Shown here piece after piece: positions 9,988 through 19,757 of a stretch of 64,000 bases of DNA (positions are counted from its first letter, which is position 1; every line of letters starts with the position of its first letter). The position numbers were made by a program, and so were the translations under genes. Below the pieces are notes generated by a model that saw nothing but the letters and a program-made list of their open reading frames with translations, was not told where the DNA came from and did not search any database. Origin of the DNA: Pantoea sp. SOD02 (lineage in GTDB: Bacteria > Pseudomonadota > Gammaproteobacteria > Enterobacterales > Enterobacteriaceae); contig NZ_CP102604.1 of assembly GCF_024707505.1 (NCBI RefSeq), forward strand, positions 2,294,001-2,358,000, in the 5' to 3' direction.

Positions 9988-10673
9988 AAACAGAACTGTA
10001 CCTCGTTTGACCCACGATTTGTTATCACATATCCGTAAATTAATGGCAAGCCATTTTTAAACGGTGATCGACGTGACGCACATAATTAGTTAATTGGCGC
10101 TGCACTTCATCAATCAACATATTGACACCCAACCCGTAAGATGCGCAAAAAAGGGTTATCTGTCAGTATAGTTAGCGCTTAATCCTCACTTAGTCAAGCG
10201 CAGCGGTAATGTCTAAACAGGTACATTTTAAAAGGGTTAACAGTACGACAAAAATATTGCACTAATATGGCATCAATAAAATATTCCACTAAAAAGTTCG
10301 CCAGCCACACAACAACTGCGCGCCGTTCAAATCTTGTACAAATAGTTTTCTCAGGTATAAGTTATTAATTGCTTTGCACCAAAATCAGGAGAAACCAATA
10401 ATATGCGCCCCATATAAACGCATTAACATTAGGTGGCATTTATCTCAATTTTAACTATCTACCCAACAATTAAATGTTAAAAAAAACATTGATGAGCTTG
10501 ATTTAACAAAAACTCCTTAGGATTAATCTTAGTTGATATTCTTTCTCGCAGAGATCATCGCTATTCATACTTGATTTAGGAAGCGAATTCGCTAAAAGGC
10601 ATTATCCCGCCACGCACCATTTCAGTGCGCAGCCGGTTGCCCAATCGGCGATTATTTGCCCCCTTCCAACGGC
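9988..10673. other. 686-bp AT-rich gap between yobF and yebO
   Basis: I find no supported gene here. It must hold the yobF-cspC promoter and leader. The only frames are very short, for example four codons from ATG at 10403 behind AGGAGA, and 17 codons from ATG at 10209. Base composition is clearly more AT-rich than the flanks. MgrB, which E. coli encodes in this neighbourhood, is not recognisable on either strand. Confidence 0.6.
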
Positions 10674-10949
10674 TTAGCGTTCCGGGATCATCCGAATAAA
10701 ATCGCGTTTTTCATCCGCGTCTTCATCCGCTGGTGGTTTTGCTGTGGATGGCTGTGCGTCAACCAGACGACGCAGTAGCGCATTCTGTTTCTTTTGCTCT
10801 TCGATAACGGCTTCCAGCAAACGGATCTGTTCACTGGCGCGCACGCTAGCCCGGTTAACAAAGAACCAGACAATAAAGGCCACAAGAATGATGATGGCCA
10901 GAACGCCGTAGTTAAACAGCGGGCTGGTGTTTGCGGCTAATTCGTTCAT
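10674..10949 (-). CDS. yebO: YebO-family single-pass membrane protein
   Basis: This 91-aa protein has one transmembrane helix (about residues 15-33, VLAIIILVAFIVWFFVNRAS) followed by a charged, probably coiled-coil stretch (EQIRLLEAVIEEQKKQNALL) and a disordered acidic tail. The pattern matches E. coli YebO, whose function is unknown. ATG at 10949 behind GAGG is chosen over an in-frame TTG at 10967. In E. coli mgrB lies just upstream; it is absent here. Confidence 0.88.
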   Translation of the reverse strand: MNELAANTSPLFNYGVLAIIILVAFIVWFFVNRASVRASEQIRLLEAVIEEQKKQNALLRRLVDAQPSTAKPPADEDADEKRDFIRMIPER

Positions 10950-11164
10950 AACTGCCTCTGTAGTCAAAAATCAAACATCTATTCCGCCGCTGATTCTACT
11001 CGTTGCCGGGGCAAAAGATAATGGGTAGCGACGGAAAGCAGATTATCCCGTAAGACCCTCTTTCAGTTATCTCTGATCGATTCGATGGCGAAAGCGAGGC
11101 ATGCTGCTACAGTAGATTCGCAGCCATGTTGGACGCGCTGCGTTGTGTATCACAAGGAGAAAAG

Positions 11165-11401
11165 ATGAAACTACTTATTCGGACGATTATGCTGGTGGCA
11201 TTAATTTGGTTGGCGATGCTGCTAACCGGCTATGGCGTACTCACCGGCAGCAATAAGAATGCGGCGGGATTGGGACTGCAATGCAGCTATCTGACCGCAC
11301 GCGGCATGATTACAGCACAGTATCTGCACACAGACAGCGGTATCGTCGGCGTAACCGATTGTCCACTGCTGAAGAAAAGTGGCGAAGTGGTCGACAATTA
11401 A
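11165..11401 (+). CDS. yobH: YobH family small membrane/exported protein
   Basis: This 78-aa protein has an N-terminal hydrophobic helix (residues 4-24) and two cysteines in the remainder (LGLQCSYLTARG, VTDCPLLKKS). It aligns along its whole length with E. coli YobH, which is of unknown function. The start ATG at 11165 has AAGGAG upstream; the ATG at 11126 has no ribosome site. It is divergent from yebO and convergent with kdgR. Confidence 0.9.
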   Translation: MKLLIRTIMLVALIWLAMLLTGYGVLTGSNKNAAGLGLQCSYLTARGMITAQYLHTDSGIVGVTDCPLLKKSGEVVDN

Positions 11402-11408
11402 ACGTTGA

Positions 11409-11433
11409 AACGGGCTGGCAACAGCCCGTTTTT
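11409..11433 (+). terminator. yobH terminator
   Basis: CGGGCTG and CAGCCCG around a four-base loop are followed by five T residues, just before the 3' end of convergent kdgR. Confidence 0.85.
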
Positions 11434-11437
11434 CATT

Positions 11438-12229
11438 TCAGAACGGATAGTCGTGGTAGCCCATTTGTTCAGACAGATTGCGCGCCGCACGGTGCAGCAT
11501 CGCCACATACTCATTTTTGGCTTCTTCTGAAAAACGAATGGTGGGGAACGAAATGCTCAATCCCGCAATCACCACGCCAAAGCGGTCAAACACCGGCACC
11601 GCGATACAGCGTAAGCCCTCTTCCTGCTCTTCATTATCTTCGCCAAATCCCTGCACTTTCACCTGATCCAGCACCGCCAGCAGCGCTTCTGCAGTAACAA
11701 TGGTTTTGGCGGTACTGCGGCGGAATTCCACTTCGCTGAGGATCTCCTGCACTTCAGCGCGATCGCGCCATGCCAGCAGCACTTTACCAATCGCGGTGGT
11801 GTGCAGTGGATTGCGGCGGCCGATGCGCGAATACATACGCAGGTTATACAGTGAATCGATTTTATGGATATAGACGATGCTGTCTTCTTCCAGCGCACCG
11901 AGGTGAATGGTTTCTTTAGTCAGACGCGACAGCTCACGCATCTCAATATCGGCGCTACGAATCAGATCAACGTTTTGCAACGCTTTGGCACCGAGTTCAA
12001 ACAGCTTGAGCGTCAGCGAGTACTTCTCACTTTCCCCTTCCTGCGCCACATAACCAAGCGATTTCATGGTCTGGAGAAAGCGATAGACGGTGCTTTTCGA
12101 CATCATCACGCGTTGGGACAATTCGGTGATACCGTGATCGCGCTCTTCGCCCAGCGCCTGCAGAATGCCAAACACTTTCATCACCGATGAAACCGAGTCC
12201 GGCTGTTTATCGTTATCGCTGCTCGCCAT
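11438..12229 (-). CDS. kdgR: KdgR, IclR-family repressor of pectin/KDG catabolism
   Basis: This is a cytoplasmic repressor that releases DNA on binding 2-keto-3-deoxygluconate. An N-terminal winged HTH (about 15-75, ITELSQRVMMSKSTVYRFLQ) is followed by the IclR ligand domain (IHLGALEEDSIVYIHKI, RNPLHTTAIGKVLLAW, EDNEEQEEGLRCIAVPV). ATG at 12229 (MASSDND) gives 263 aa, the E. coli length; the ten-residue upstream extension in frame is not conserved. A KdgR-like site occurs before eda in this window. Confidence 0.95.
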   Translation of the reverse strand: MASSDNDKQPDSVSSVMKVFGILQALGEERDHGITELSQRVMMSKSTVYRFLQTMKSLGYVAQEGESEKYSLTLKLFELGAKALQNVDLIRSADIEMRELSRLTKETIHLGALEEDSIVYIHKIDSLYNLRMYSRIGRRNPLHTTAIGKVLLAWRDRAEVQEILSEVEFRRSTAKTIVTAEALLAVLDQVKVQGFGEDNEEQEEGLRCIAVPVFDRFGVVIAGLSISFPTIRFSEEAKNEYVAMLHRAARNLSEQMGYHDYPF

Positions 12230-12422
12230 GGCGCGTATCCTTTTTTGACAGTGTTTCAAAAAAAACGGAACAGAAGCGCCAGTATATGCGTTTCAACCTG
12301 ATGGCGGCAACGACTGACGCTAAGTGACACATCCACACGTAATTTTATATCAATGAATGCGGTGCTTTTCGGCAGTGAATTGATTAGCATGATGATATTC
12401 ACTTCCTTTACTTACCTAACTT

Positions 12423-13805
12423 ATGTCCTCTACTGTTGCTCAGGATGGATTGCCCGTTCCACAGCGCTATGGCGCTATCATCACCATTGCACTCGGTATC
12501 ATGATGGCGGTGCTGGATGGGGCTATCGCCAACGTGGCTTTGCCGACCATTGCGCGTGAATTGAATGCCAGTCCAGCCGAATCGATCTGGATTGTTAACG
12601 CCTATCAAATCGCTATCGTTATCTCGCTGCTATCGCTGTCGTTTCTTGGCGATATGCTTGGTTACCGCCGCGTCTATCAAGTTGGACTTGCGCTGTTTAT
12701 CGCCACCTCGCTGTTTTGCGCCCTCTCCTCATCGCTGAATACGCTGACAGTGGCGCGCGTGCTGCAGGGTTTTGGTGGGGCAGCTCTGATGAGCGTCAAC
12801 ACTGCGCTGATCCGCATCATCTATCCGCAGCGCTTTCTCGGGCGCGGTATGGCGATTAACTCGCTGATTGTCGCGGTGTCGAGTGCAGCCGGGCCAACCG
12901 TGGCGGCAGCGATTCTTTCGGTCGCCAGCTGGAAATGGCTGTTCCTGATCAACATTCCACTCGGTATTGTTGCGCTCTGGCTGGCGTTGCGTTTCCTGCC
13001 AGATAACCCACAGAAAGCCAAACAACAGAAATTCGACGTACCCAGCGCCATAATGAATGCGTTGTTCTTTGGGCTGCTGATTACAGCACTGAGCGGTTTC
13101 TCACAAGGGCAAAACGGCTGGCTGATTGTGGCCGAGTTGGTGGCATTGGTGTTGGTAGGCATAGTGTTTGTCCGTCGTCAGTTGGCAATGCCGGTGCCAT
13201 TGTTGCCGGTGGATTTGCTGCGTATTCCGATCTTCTCGCTGTCGATTGGCACTTCAATTTGCTCGTTCTGCGCGCAGATGCTGGCGATGGTGGCACTGCC
13301 GTTTTTCCTGCAAAACGTGCTCGGTCGTGATGAAGTAGCAACCGGTTTGCTGCTCACGCCGTGGCCGCTGGCAACTATGGTGATGGCACCCATTGCGGGT
13401 CGATTGATCGAGAAGTTCCATGCCGGATTATTGGGCGGATTGGGATTAGCGATGTTCGCTGCCGGTCTGTTCCTACTGGCACTGTTGCCGACTCAGCCAA
13501 CTGATGTGGATATCATCTGGCGCATGATGCTATGCGGTGCCGGTTTCGGTCTGTTCCAGTCACCCAACAATCACACCATCATCACCGCAGCACCGCGTAA
13601 TCGCAGCGGTGGTGCCAGCGGAATGCTCGGCACTGCGCGTCTGGTGGGACAAAGCAGCGGCGCGGCGCTGGTAGCTCTGATGTTTAATCTGTTCAGTGAC
13701 CACGGTACACACGCCTCACTGCTGCTGGCAGGTGGCTTTGCCAGCGTTGCCGCCGTGGTGAGCCTCGCGCGTATGACGCAGACACGGCAGACTGCCGAAT
13801 CCTGA
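12423..13805 (+). CDS. yebQ: MFS transporter of the DHA2 (14-TM) type, YebQ
   Basis: This 460-aa inner-membrane protein opens with the DHA2 motif VLDGAIANVALPTIA (residues about 31-45) and carries GDMLGYRRVYQ (loop 2-3) and the motif-C-like stretch SSAAGPTVAAAI. It aligns throughout with E. coli YebQ, a predicted drug efflux protein of unproven substrate. It is divergent from kdgR, as in E. coli. The start at ATG 12423 is supported by the homologous start, although no strong ribosome site is seen. Confidence 0.92.
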   Translation: MSSTVAQDGLPVPQRYGAIITIALGIMMAVLDGAIANVALPTIARELNASPAESIWIVNAYQIAIVISLLSLSFLGDMLGYRRVYQVGLALFIATSLFCALSSSLNTLTVARVLQGFGGAALMSVNTALIRIIYPQRFLGRGMAINSLIVAVSSAAGPTVAAAILSVASWKWLFLINIPLGIVALWLALRFLPDNPQKAKQQKFDVPSAIMNALFFGLLITALSGFSQGQNGWLIVAELVALVLVGIVFVRRQLAMPVPLLPVDLLRIPIFSLSIGTSICSFCAQMLAMVALPFFLQNVLGRDEVATGLLLTPWPLATMVMAPIAGRLIEKFHAGLLGGLGLAMFAAGLFLLALLPTQPTDVDIIWRMMLCGAGFGLFQSPNNHTIITAAPRNRSGGASGMLGTARLVGQSSGAALVALMFNLFSDHGTHASLLLAGGFASVAAVVSLARMTQTRQTAES

Positions 13806-13810
13806 AAACA

Positions 13811-13840
13811 GCAAGGGCGCCATCTGGCGCCCTTGTTTTT
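13811..13840 (+). terminator. yebQ terminator
   Basis: CAAGGGCGCC and GGCGCCCTTG form a ten-base-pair stem followed by TTTTT, between convergent yebQ and htpX. Confidence 0.9.
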
Positions 13841-13856
13841 GGTATGCAAACACTGG

Positions 13857-14738
13857 CTACTTCAGGTATTCACCGCTGCGCAACGCTTCGATACGTTTAT
13901 CGAGCGGCGGATGCGACATGAACAGCTCACTAAACGATTTGCTTTTACCGTTGATACAGAACGCCATCATGCTGCCTGGCTCCTGCGGCTCGTAGCTGGT
14001 TTTCAAACGTTGCAGTGCGGCAATCATCTTCTCGCGACCCACCAGTTTGGCGGAACCCGCATCGGCATGGAATTCACGGTGACGTGAGAACCACATAGTG
14101 ATGATGCTGGCAAGGAAACCGAACAGCAGTTCCAACACCATGGAGACCGCGAAATAAACCATCGGATTACCGTTACTGCTCTCTTCACCGTCGCGGTTGC
14201 CCGACAGGAAGCCAGCAGCTATCTGCGCCAGAATACGCGAGATGAAGATAACAAAGGTGTTCACCACACCCTGAATCAGCGTCATGGTGATCATGTCGCC
14301 GTTAGCGATGTGGGCGATTTCGTGTGCCAGCACCGCTTCCGCTTCATCGCGGCTCATGTTTTGCAACAAGCCGGTGGAAACAGCGACCAGCGACGCGTCA
14401 CGGCGCGCACCTGTCGCAAAGGCGTTAATGTCGGGCGCGTGATAAATCGCCACCTGCGGCATCGCAATGCCAGCCTGTTGTGCCTGGCGGCCGACGGTTT
14501 CCATCAGCCAGCGTTCCGTCTCATTACGCGGTTGTTCAATAACCTCACCGCCAACGGATCGTAACGCCATCCATTTGGACATCAGCAGTGAAACAAACGC
14601 ACCGCCAAAGCCAAACAGACCTGCCATAATCATCAGACCCTGAACACTGCTTGACTGGATTCCTGTCAGACTCAAAATCAGTCCGAATACCAACATCACC
14701 GCCAGGTTGGTGAGCAGGAAAAGAGCAATACGCATCAT
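13857..14738 (-). CDS. htpX: membrane metalloprotease HtpX
   Basis: HtpX is an M48B zinc protease in the inner membrane that cleaves damaged membrane proteins together with FtsH. Two N-terminal helices (residues 4-26 and 32-52) precede [10 protein letters not shown] (HExxH), two further helices and the glutamate ligand region [17 protein letters not shown]. The 293 aa and the MMRIALFL start equal the E. coli protein. In E. coli it belongs to the CpxR regulon; I cannot assign a CpxR box here with confidence. Confidence 0.96.
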   Translation of the reverse strand: MMRIALFLLTNLAVMLVFGLILSLTGIQSSSVQGLMIMAGLFGFGGAFVSLLMSKWMALRSVGGEVIEQPRNETERWLMETVGRQAQQAGIAMPQVAIYHAPDINAFATGARRDASLVAVSTGLLQNMSRDEAEAVLAHEIAHIANGDMITMTLIQGVVNTFVIFISRILAQIAAGFLSGNRDGEESSNGNPMVYFAVSMVLELLFGFLASIITMWFSRHREFHADAGSAKLVGREKMIAALQRLKTSYEPQEPGSMMAFCINGKSKSFSELFMSHPPLDKRIEALRSGEYLK

Positions 14739-14913
14739 AAACGTTAATCTTCCTCAGTTGTGCACGCGCATATGCGCGGATATCTATCCTATGGTCATCG
14801 CCGCGCATTTCAAGCAACCTTAATCTTTAAGTGCCTAAAAAGACATAACTTTACATTAGGCACTGAAGTGCGCAATTCAGTATATCAGCATCGCTTAATA
14901 ACGATTTTAGCCT

Positions 14914-14940
14914 AAAAAAAAGCACCGCCGAAGCGGTGCT
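14914..14940 (-). terminator. prc terminator
   Basis: On the minus strand AGCACCGC-TTCG-GCGGTGCT is followed by eight T residues, 19 bases past the prc stop. Confidence 0.92.
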
Positions 14941-14958
14941 GTTTCACAGGCCAAACGG

Positions 14959-16998
14959 TTATTTCGCGCTTTCGGCTGCAGGCTGAGATTTCTCCAGCTG
15001 CGCCATGTCGTTAGCGATTTTCACCGTTTCATCCAGATACGGATCCGGCTCTTTATAGTCCTTCGGCAGATCTTCGATGCTCTTCAGCGGCGCTTTGCCT
15101 TCCGCCTGATAGCGTGCGTTGATACGCTCCAGACGCAGTGCATCATCTTCGCGGTTCTCTTTCTCACGCTGAGCAAGATTGAGCGACACGATATTACGCT
15201 TGTCTTTCATCGCATCGAAACGCGCAATATCTTTCATGATGTACTGGAACTCGCGATCTTTAGCGATGCGATCGGCGTGCTCTTTGGTCAGCTGCGGTAC
15301 CAGCGGCGCGATATCGCCGGTTTTGGTGTAGCTTGCCGCATTCACGCTGTCCCAAGGCAACGCGTTGTCCTCGAACTTCTCACCAGTTTCTGCCGCTTCG
15401 ACACCGGTTGGCATCAGCAGATCCGGCGTTACGCCTTTACGCTGAGTACTGCCACCGTTGATACGGTAGAACTTCTGAATGGTGTACTGTACGGAACCCA
15501 ACGCTGGCCATTCAGGACGCAGCATCTGATCGTAGATGCGGTTCAGCGAACGATACTGCTGCACGGTGCCTTTACCGAAGGTCGGTTCACCGACAATCAG
15601 CGCACGACCGTAATCCTGCATCGCCGCAGCGAAGATTTCTGACGCTGAAGCACTGAAGCGATCGACCAGCACCACCAGCGGACCTTTGTAATAGACAATG
15701 CCGTCGTTATCGCTGTCTTCGCGCACGCGGCCATTGTTATCACGCACCTGCACCACCGGACCGCTTGGAATAAACAGGCCAGAGAGTGAAACGGCTTCAG
15801 TCAAGGCGCCACCGCCGTTGGTACGCAGGTCGATCACCACGCTGTCGACGTTCTGCTTCTGCAGTTTCTGCAGCTGCACCTTCACATCGTCAGTCAGGCC
15901 AACGTAGAAGCCGGGAATGTCGAGCACGCCGACTTTCTCTTTGCCAACGTTATGCACGGTGCCTTTCACGGCGCGATCTTCCAGACGGATTTTTTCACGC
16001 GTCAGCGTGACGGTGCGGGTTTTCGTGCCCTTACCGGCTGGCAGGATTTCCAGGCGTACTTTGCTGCCTTTCGGTCCTTTGATTTTTGAAACCACATCAT
16101 CCAGACGCCAGCCAATCACATCTTCCATTGGCTTGCCCGGCTGAGCAACACCGACAATGCGGTCGCCGACGCTGATCGCTTTACTCTTCGCCGCCGGACC
16201 ACCCGCGACCATCGAGTTAATCACCGTGTAATCGTCATCCATCTGCAGCACTGCGCCGATACCTTCCAGCGACAGGCTCATTTCGGTGTTGAACTGCTCG
16301 GTGTTGCGCGGTGAAAGATAGTTAGTGTGCGGATCGATTTCATGCGCGAACGCGGTCATCGCCAGCTGGAACACATCTTCACTGTTGCTTTGCGCCAGAC
16401 GACGGATGGCAAAGTTGTAACGCTTGGTCAGCGTTTCGCGGATCTCTTTCTCATCTTTACCGGCCAGTTTCAGGCTCAGTTCGTCATATTTAACTTTGGC
16501 ATCCCACAGCGCGTTGAGCTCATCAACGCTCTTCGGCCATGGCGATTTTGCCCGGTCAATGTCAATGGTGTCATTGCCGGTGAAATTCATTGGGCGGTTC
16601 AGCACGCTCAGCGCATATTGATAGCGCTCAAAGCGGCGTTTCTGCGCCAGATTGTAGAGATCGTAAAACACATCCAGCTTACCGCTGCGGAACTCATCAC
16701 CGACGGTGGTTTTCTTGTCGGCGAATTGCGCGACATCCGATGCCAGCAGCACGTTGTGGCTGTAGTCGAGCAAATTCAGGTAGCGATCAAAAATTTTCGC
16801 AGAAAAGTCCTGATTCAAATCGAACTGGCGATAGTGAGAGCGGGTAAAACGCGAGGTAACGCGTTCGCTGACGGTGGGATGCTGTGGATCTTCGTGTAGC
16901 TGGGGAATCTGGTCGGCGCGGGTAATATTATCTGCACCAAAGGTGGGGCCTGCTAAAAGCAGGCCCGCGATCATACCGATCTTTAAAATATTGTTCAT
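14959..16998 (-). CDS. prc: periplasmic carboxy-terminal processing protease (tail-specific protease)
   Basis: Prc (Tsp) trims FtsI, degrades ssrA-tagged periplasmic proteins and, with NlpI, degrades the murein hydrolase MepS. A signal peptide (MNNILKIGMIAGLLLAGPTFG) starts at ATG 16998, giving 679 aa; a 16-residue upstream extension is discarded. A PDZ domain lies at about 240-330. The Ser/Lys dyad sits in DRFSASASEIFAAAM and FGKGTVQQY. It follows proQ by 19 bases, so the two are probably co-transcribed, as in E. coli. Confidence 0.96.
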   Translation of the reverse strand: MNNILKIGMIAGLLLAGPTFGADNITRADQIPQLHEDPQHPTVSERVTSRFTRSHYRQFDLNQDFSAKIFDRYLNLLDYSHNVLLASDVAQFADKKTTVGDEFRSGKLDVFYDLYNLAQKRRFERYQYALSVLNRPMNFTGNDTIDIDRAKSPWPKSVDELNALWDAKVKYDELSLKLAGKDEKEIRETLTKRYNFAIRRLAQSNSEDVFQLAMTAFAHEIDPHTNYLSPRNTEQFNTEMSLSLEGIGAVLQMDDDYTVINSMVAGGPAAKSKAISVGDRIVGVAQPGKPMEDVIGWRLDDVVSKIKGPKGSKVRLEILPAGKGTKTRTVTLTREKIRLEDRAVKGTVHNVGKEKVGVLDIPGFYVGLTDDVKVQLQKLQKQNVDSVVIDLRTNGGGALTEAVSLSGLFIPSGPVVQVRDNNGRVREDSDNDGIVYYKGPLVVLVDRFSASASEIFAAAMQDYGRALIVGEPTFGKGTVQQYRSLNRIYDQMLRPEWPALGSVQYTIQKFYRINGGSTQRKGVTPDLLMPTGVEAAETGEKFEDNALPWDSVNAASYTKTGDIAPLVPQLTKEHADRIAKDREFQYIMKDIARFDAMKDKRNIVSLNLAQREKENREDDALRLERINARYQAEGKAPLKSIEDLPKDYKEPDPYLDETVKIANDMAQLEKSQPAAESAK

Positions 16999-17017
16999 GC
17001 CAGGGTCAGCCTCCGTT

Positions 17018-17698
17018 TCAGAACTGCAAATGTTCTGCGCGCACAATCATAGCCATGCCGGAAGCGAGCTGAACCCGAACGCCATCTTTGGTAATTTCCA
17101 GAATGGTAGCGTCCATTGCACCTTTGCCTGCGGTCACTTTGATGTTCTGGCCGGGCTGCAACGTTGAGGTATCAGTGACAGGTTTAGCACGCGGTGGCTG
17201 CGGCGCTGCGGCACGTTCAGTAGCGGCCGCACGCGGCGCCTGAGGACGTGGCTTACGCGGTGCATCACCTTCGGCAGCTTTACGCGGAGCAGGCTTGCGC
17301 GGACGACGTTCAGCGGTCTCTTCACCGGCTTCACGCTTCTTCGCTTTCTGCTGATCGCGCTGCGCCTGAACGCGGGCTTTAGCTTCTTCCAGTTGTTTGC
17401 GCGCATGTTCTACGTGTTGCTCATCCAGCACGCCACAGGCGTTGCCATCGAGATCGACACGGATGGCACCTGCTTTGATGCCATAAAGATAACGCCAGCT
17501 AGAGGTATAAAGACGTAAGGCAGAACGCAGTTGCGTCTTGCTCAGGCTCAGTTCGCCTTGAACACGCTCGACCAGATCTTGAAAAATGCCGATTTTGAGC
17601 GGACGCGCCTCGCCTTCGGCGCTAAAGCATTGCGGAAAACGTTCCGCCAAAAAGGCGATGACTTCTTTACTGCTATTCAACTTAGGTTGATTTTCCAT
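17018..17698 (-). CDS. proQ: RNA chaperone ProQ
   Basis: ProQ is a global sRNA/mRNA-binding protein of the FinO family that also raises ProP levels. The N-terminal FinO-like domain (about 1-120: [34 protein letters not shown]) is joined by a Lys/Arg/Ala/Pro-rich linker (about 120-175) to a Tudor-like C-terminal domain ending [13 protein letters not shown]. Its 226 aa is close to the E. coli length. It is the promoter-proximal gene of proQ-prc. Confidence 0.96.
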   Translation of the reverse strand: MENQPKLNSSKEVIAFLAERFPQCFSAEGEARPLKIGIFQDLVERVQGELSLSKTQLRSALRLYTSSWRYLYGIKAGAIRVDLDGNACGVLDEQHVEHARKQLEEAKARVQAQRDQQKAKKREAGEETAERRPRKPAPRKAAEGDAPRKPRPQAPRAAATERAAAPQPPRAKPVTDTSTLQPGQNIKVTAGKGAMDATILEITKDGVRVQLASGMAMIVRAEHLQF

Positions 17699-17794
17699 GA
17701 AATTTCCTGATTACAACGGATTTGCCGACCAGAGCAGGCATGAACAGGCGACATTATAATGACAACATCGCCAAATGCTATGTGATCCAGTCGA

Positions 17795-18295
17795 TTAGCT
17801 GTGCGTCAGCTGAATAAATTTTACGATGTCGCTGCCCGCCAGCACTTCACAAAGCCCGTCGGTAAGGGCCACCAGCCCCGCTTCATCCTCGCTATCGAAG
17901 CGAGAATAAACCGTACTATCAATGTCTAAAACACCCACGAGGGTGCCATTTACTTTCAGAGGAATCACGATTTCGGCGTTGCTGGCCGCGTCACAGGCGA
18001 TGTGACCTGGGAACGCGTGCACGTCTTCCACCAGCTGCACTTTGTCCTCGGCTACCGCTGTACCACACACGCCTTTGCCAACCGGAATACGTACGCAAGC
18101 GATTTTGCCCTGGAACGGGCCCAGCACCAGCGTGTTCGGTTCCGTCAGTAAATAGAATCCAGCCCAGTTCACGCCTTCCAGACGTTCAAAAAGCAGCGCG
18201 CTGCAATTACCGAGCGCGGCCAGGAACGAGGTTTCGCCCGCCAACAGAGCGCGGATATCGCGATTCAAATCCTCGTAAAAAGCTTTTTTGTTCAT
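17795..18295 (-). CDS. msrC: free methionine-(R)-sulfoxide reductase
   Basis: MsrC reduces free Met-R-sulfoxide in the cytoplasm with thioredoxin as electron donor. It is a single GAF domain of 166 aa with the three family cysteines at 67 (KIACVRI), 77 (GKGVCGTA) and 101 (HIACDAAS). ATG at 18295 fits the homologous start MNKKAFYEDL. Order proQ-msrC-letA is that of E. coli yebR. Confidence 0.94.
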   Translation of the reverse strand: MNKKAFYEDLNRDIRALLAGETSFLAALGNCSALLFERLEGVNWAGFYLLTEPNTLVLGPFQGKIACVRIPVGKGVCGTAVAEDKVQLVEDVHAFPGHIACDAASNAEIVIPLKVNGTLVGVLDIDSTVYSRFDSEDEAGLVALTDGLCEVLAGSDIVKFIQLTHS

Positions 18296-18512
18296 TGTTC
18301 AACCATAACTCGTCACTGTGGTGACCTTGTTGTCACTCAGTTGTTAAAATAAGCACTAATAATCCAGGCGCATAAGGTGAATCATTCTGTTAGTTACTAT
18401 ACCCTTAGCAGTCGGTGGATAAGAGTATTCTGGTACCACCGAATATTGCAGGCAAATTTGCGCTACTCAGCATGCCGGTAAACGTAACGAACGATGGGCA
18501 CTTGCGTCACCT

Positions 18513-19757
18513 ATGAAAATTCACGCTATCAGCCAGACGTTGCCCCACGCACGTTATCAGCGTTGTCCGCAATGCGATACCCTTTTTTCCTTACCGGATG
18601 TGAAATCGCATCAGACAGCCTATTGCCCTCGCTGCCATGCACAAATTCAGAGCGGCCGTGACTGGTCGATGACGCGACTCACCGCCATGGCGGTGGTGAT
18701 GATCGTGCTGATGCCGTTCGCCTTTAGCTTGCCGCTGGTCGATATTCGCCTGCTTGGCATGCGCATTAACGCCAGCCTGGTGGAGGGCGTGATTCAGATG
18801 GCGCAGCAGGGCGACACGTTAACCGCGTCGATGGTGGCGTTTTGCACCATTGGCGCGCCGGTCACGCTGGTCGTCGGCATCCTCTATCTTTGGCTGGGCA
18901 ACGCGCTGGGTATGAACCTGCGCCCTGTCCTGCTGATGATGGATAAGCTCAAAGAGTGGGTGATGCTGGATATCTATCTGGTCGGCGTGGCGGTGGCCTC
19001 AATCAAGGTGCAAGATTACGCCTCGCTGGAGGTGGGCTACGGTTTAGTGGCTTATATCGCGTTGACGGTGCTCAGCTTGCTGACGCTGATTCATCTAAAC
19101 GTTGAGCAACTGTGGGAACAGTACTATCCGCAAGCGATGCCCACTTCCCCGCCCGAAGAGTGGCAAGTGTGCCTTAACTGCCATCAAACCGGTGTAGCCG
19201 ATGAGCGTGGGCGCTGCACACGTTGCCACACGCCGCTCGACTATCGCCGCCGCCACAGTTTGCAGAAATCCTGGTCAGCGCTCATCGCCTCAATTGTGCT
19301 GCTGATCCCCGCCAATTTGCTGCCGATTTCGGTGGTGTACGTGAATGGCGCACGCCGTGAAGACACCATATTCTCCGGCATTCTGGGATTGGCATCGGGC
19401 AATATACCGGTCGCCGCCGTGGTGTTTATCGCCAGTATTCTGGTGCCCTTTACCAAAGTGTTAGTGATGCTGACCTTGCTGATCAGCATTCATTTCAAAT
19501 GCGAACAAGGTTTAAAAACCCGCATTCGCCTGCTGCGCGCCGTCACATGGGTGGGCCGCTGGTCGATGCTGGATCTGTTCGTGATTGCTGTAACCATGTC
19601 GCTGGTCAATCGTGACCAGCTTCTGGCTTTTACCATGGGACCGGCCGCCTTCTATTTTGGTGCCGCCGTTGTTCTGACCATTATGGCTGTAGAGTGGCTT
19701 GATAGCCGCCTGATCTGGGATGCACATGCAACAGGAAACGCCGACTACACCGACTAG
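18513..19757 (+). CDS. letA: LetA, PqiA-type inner-membrane lipid transport protein
   Basis: LetA partners the MCE tunnel LetB in lipid movement between the membranes. Two zinc-ribbon CxxC pairs are visible (RCPQCDTL / YCPRCHAQ near 18-45; CLNCHQTG / RCTRCHTP near 221-245), each followed by a block of membrane helices, the two-fold PqiA layout. The 414 aa is slightly shorter than E. coli YebS because the N-terminal extension is reduced. It overlaps letB by 32 bases. Confidence 0.95.
   Translation: MKIHAISQTLPHARYQRCPQCDTLFSLPDVKSHQTAYCPRCHAQIQSGRDWSMTRLTAMAVVMIVLMPFAFSLPLVDIRLLGMRINASLVEGVIQMAQQGDTLTASMVAFCTIGAPVTLVVGILYLWLGNALGMNLRPVLLMMDKLKEWVMLDIYLVGVAVASIKVQDYASLEVGYGLVAYIALTVLSLLTLIHLNVEQLWEQYYPQAMPTSPPEEWQVCLNCHQTGVADERGRCTRCHTPLDYRRRHSLQKSWSALIASIVLLIPANLLPISVVYVNGARREDTIFSGILGLASGNIPVAAVVFIASILVPFTKVLVMLTLLISIHFKCEQGLKTRIRLLRAVTWVGRWSMLDLFVIAVTMSLVNRDQLLAFTMGPAAFYFGAAVVLTIMAVEWLDSRLIWDAHATGNADYTD

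Noticed and set aside
10387..10418. Four-codon frame behind AGGAGA, as a possible leader peptide
   Set aside because: No attenuator-like hairpins or downstream gene on that strand support it.
12240..12275. KdgR-like half-site GTGTTTCA before kdgR
   Set aside because: Only one half-site fits; the other half matches about four of eight positions, too little to call an operator.
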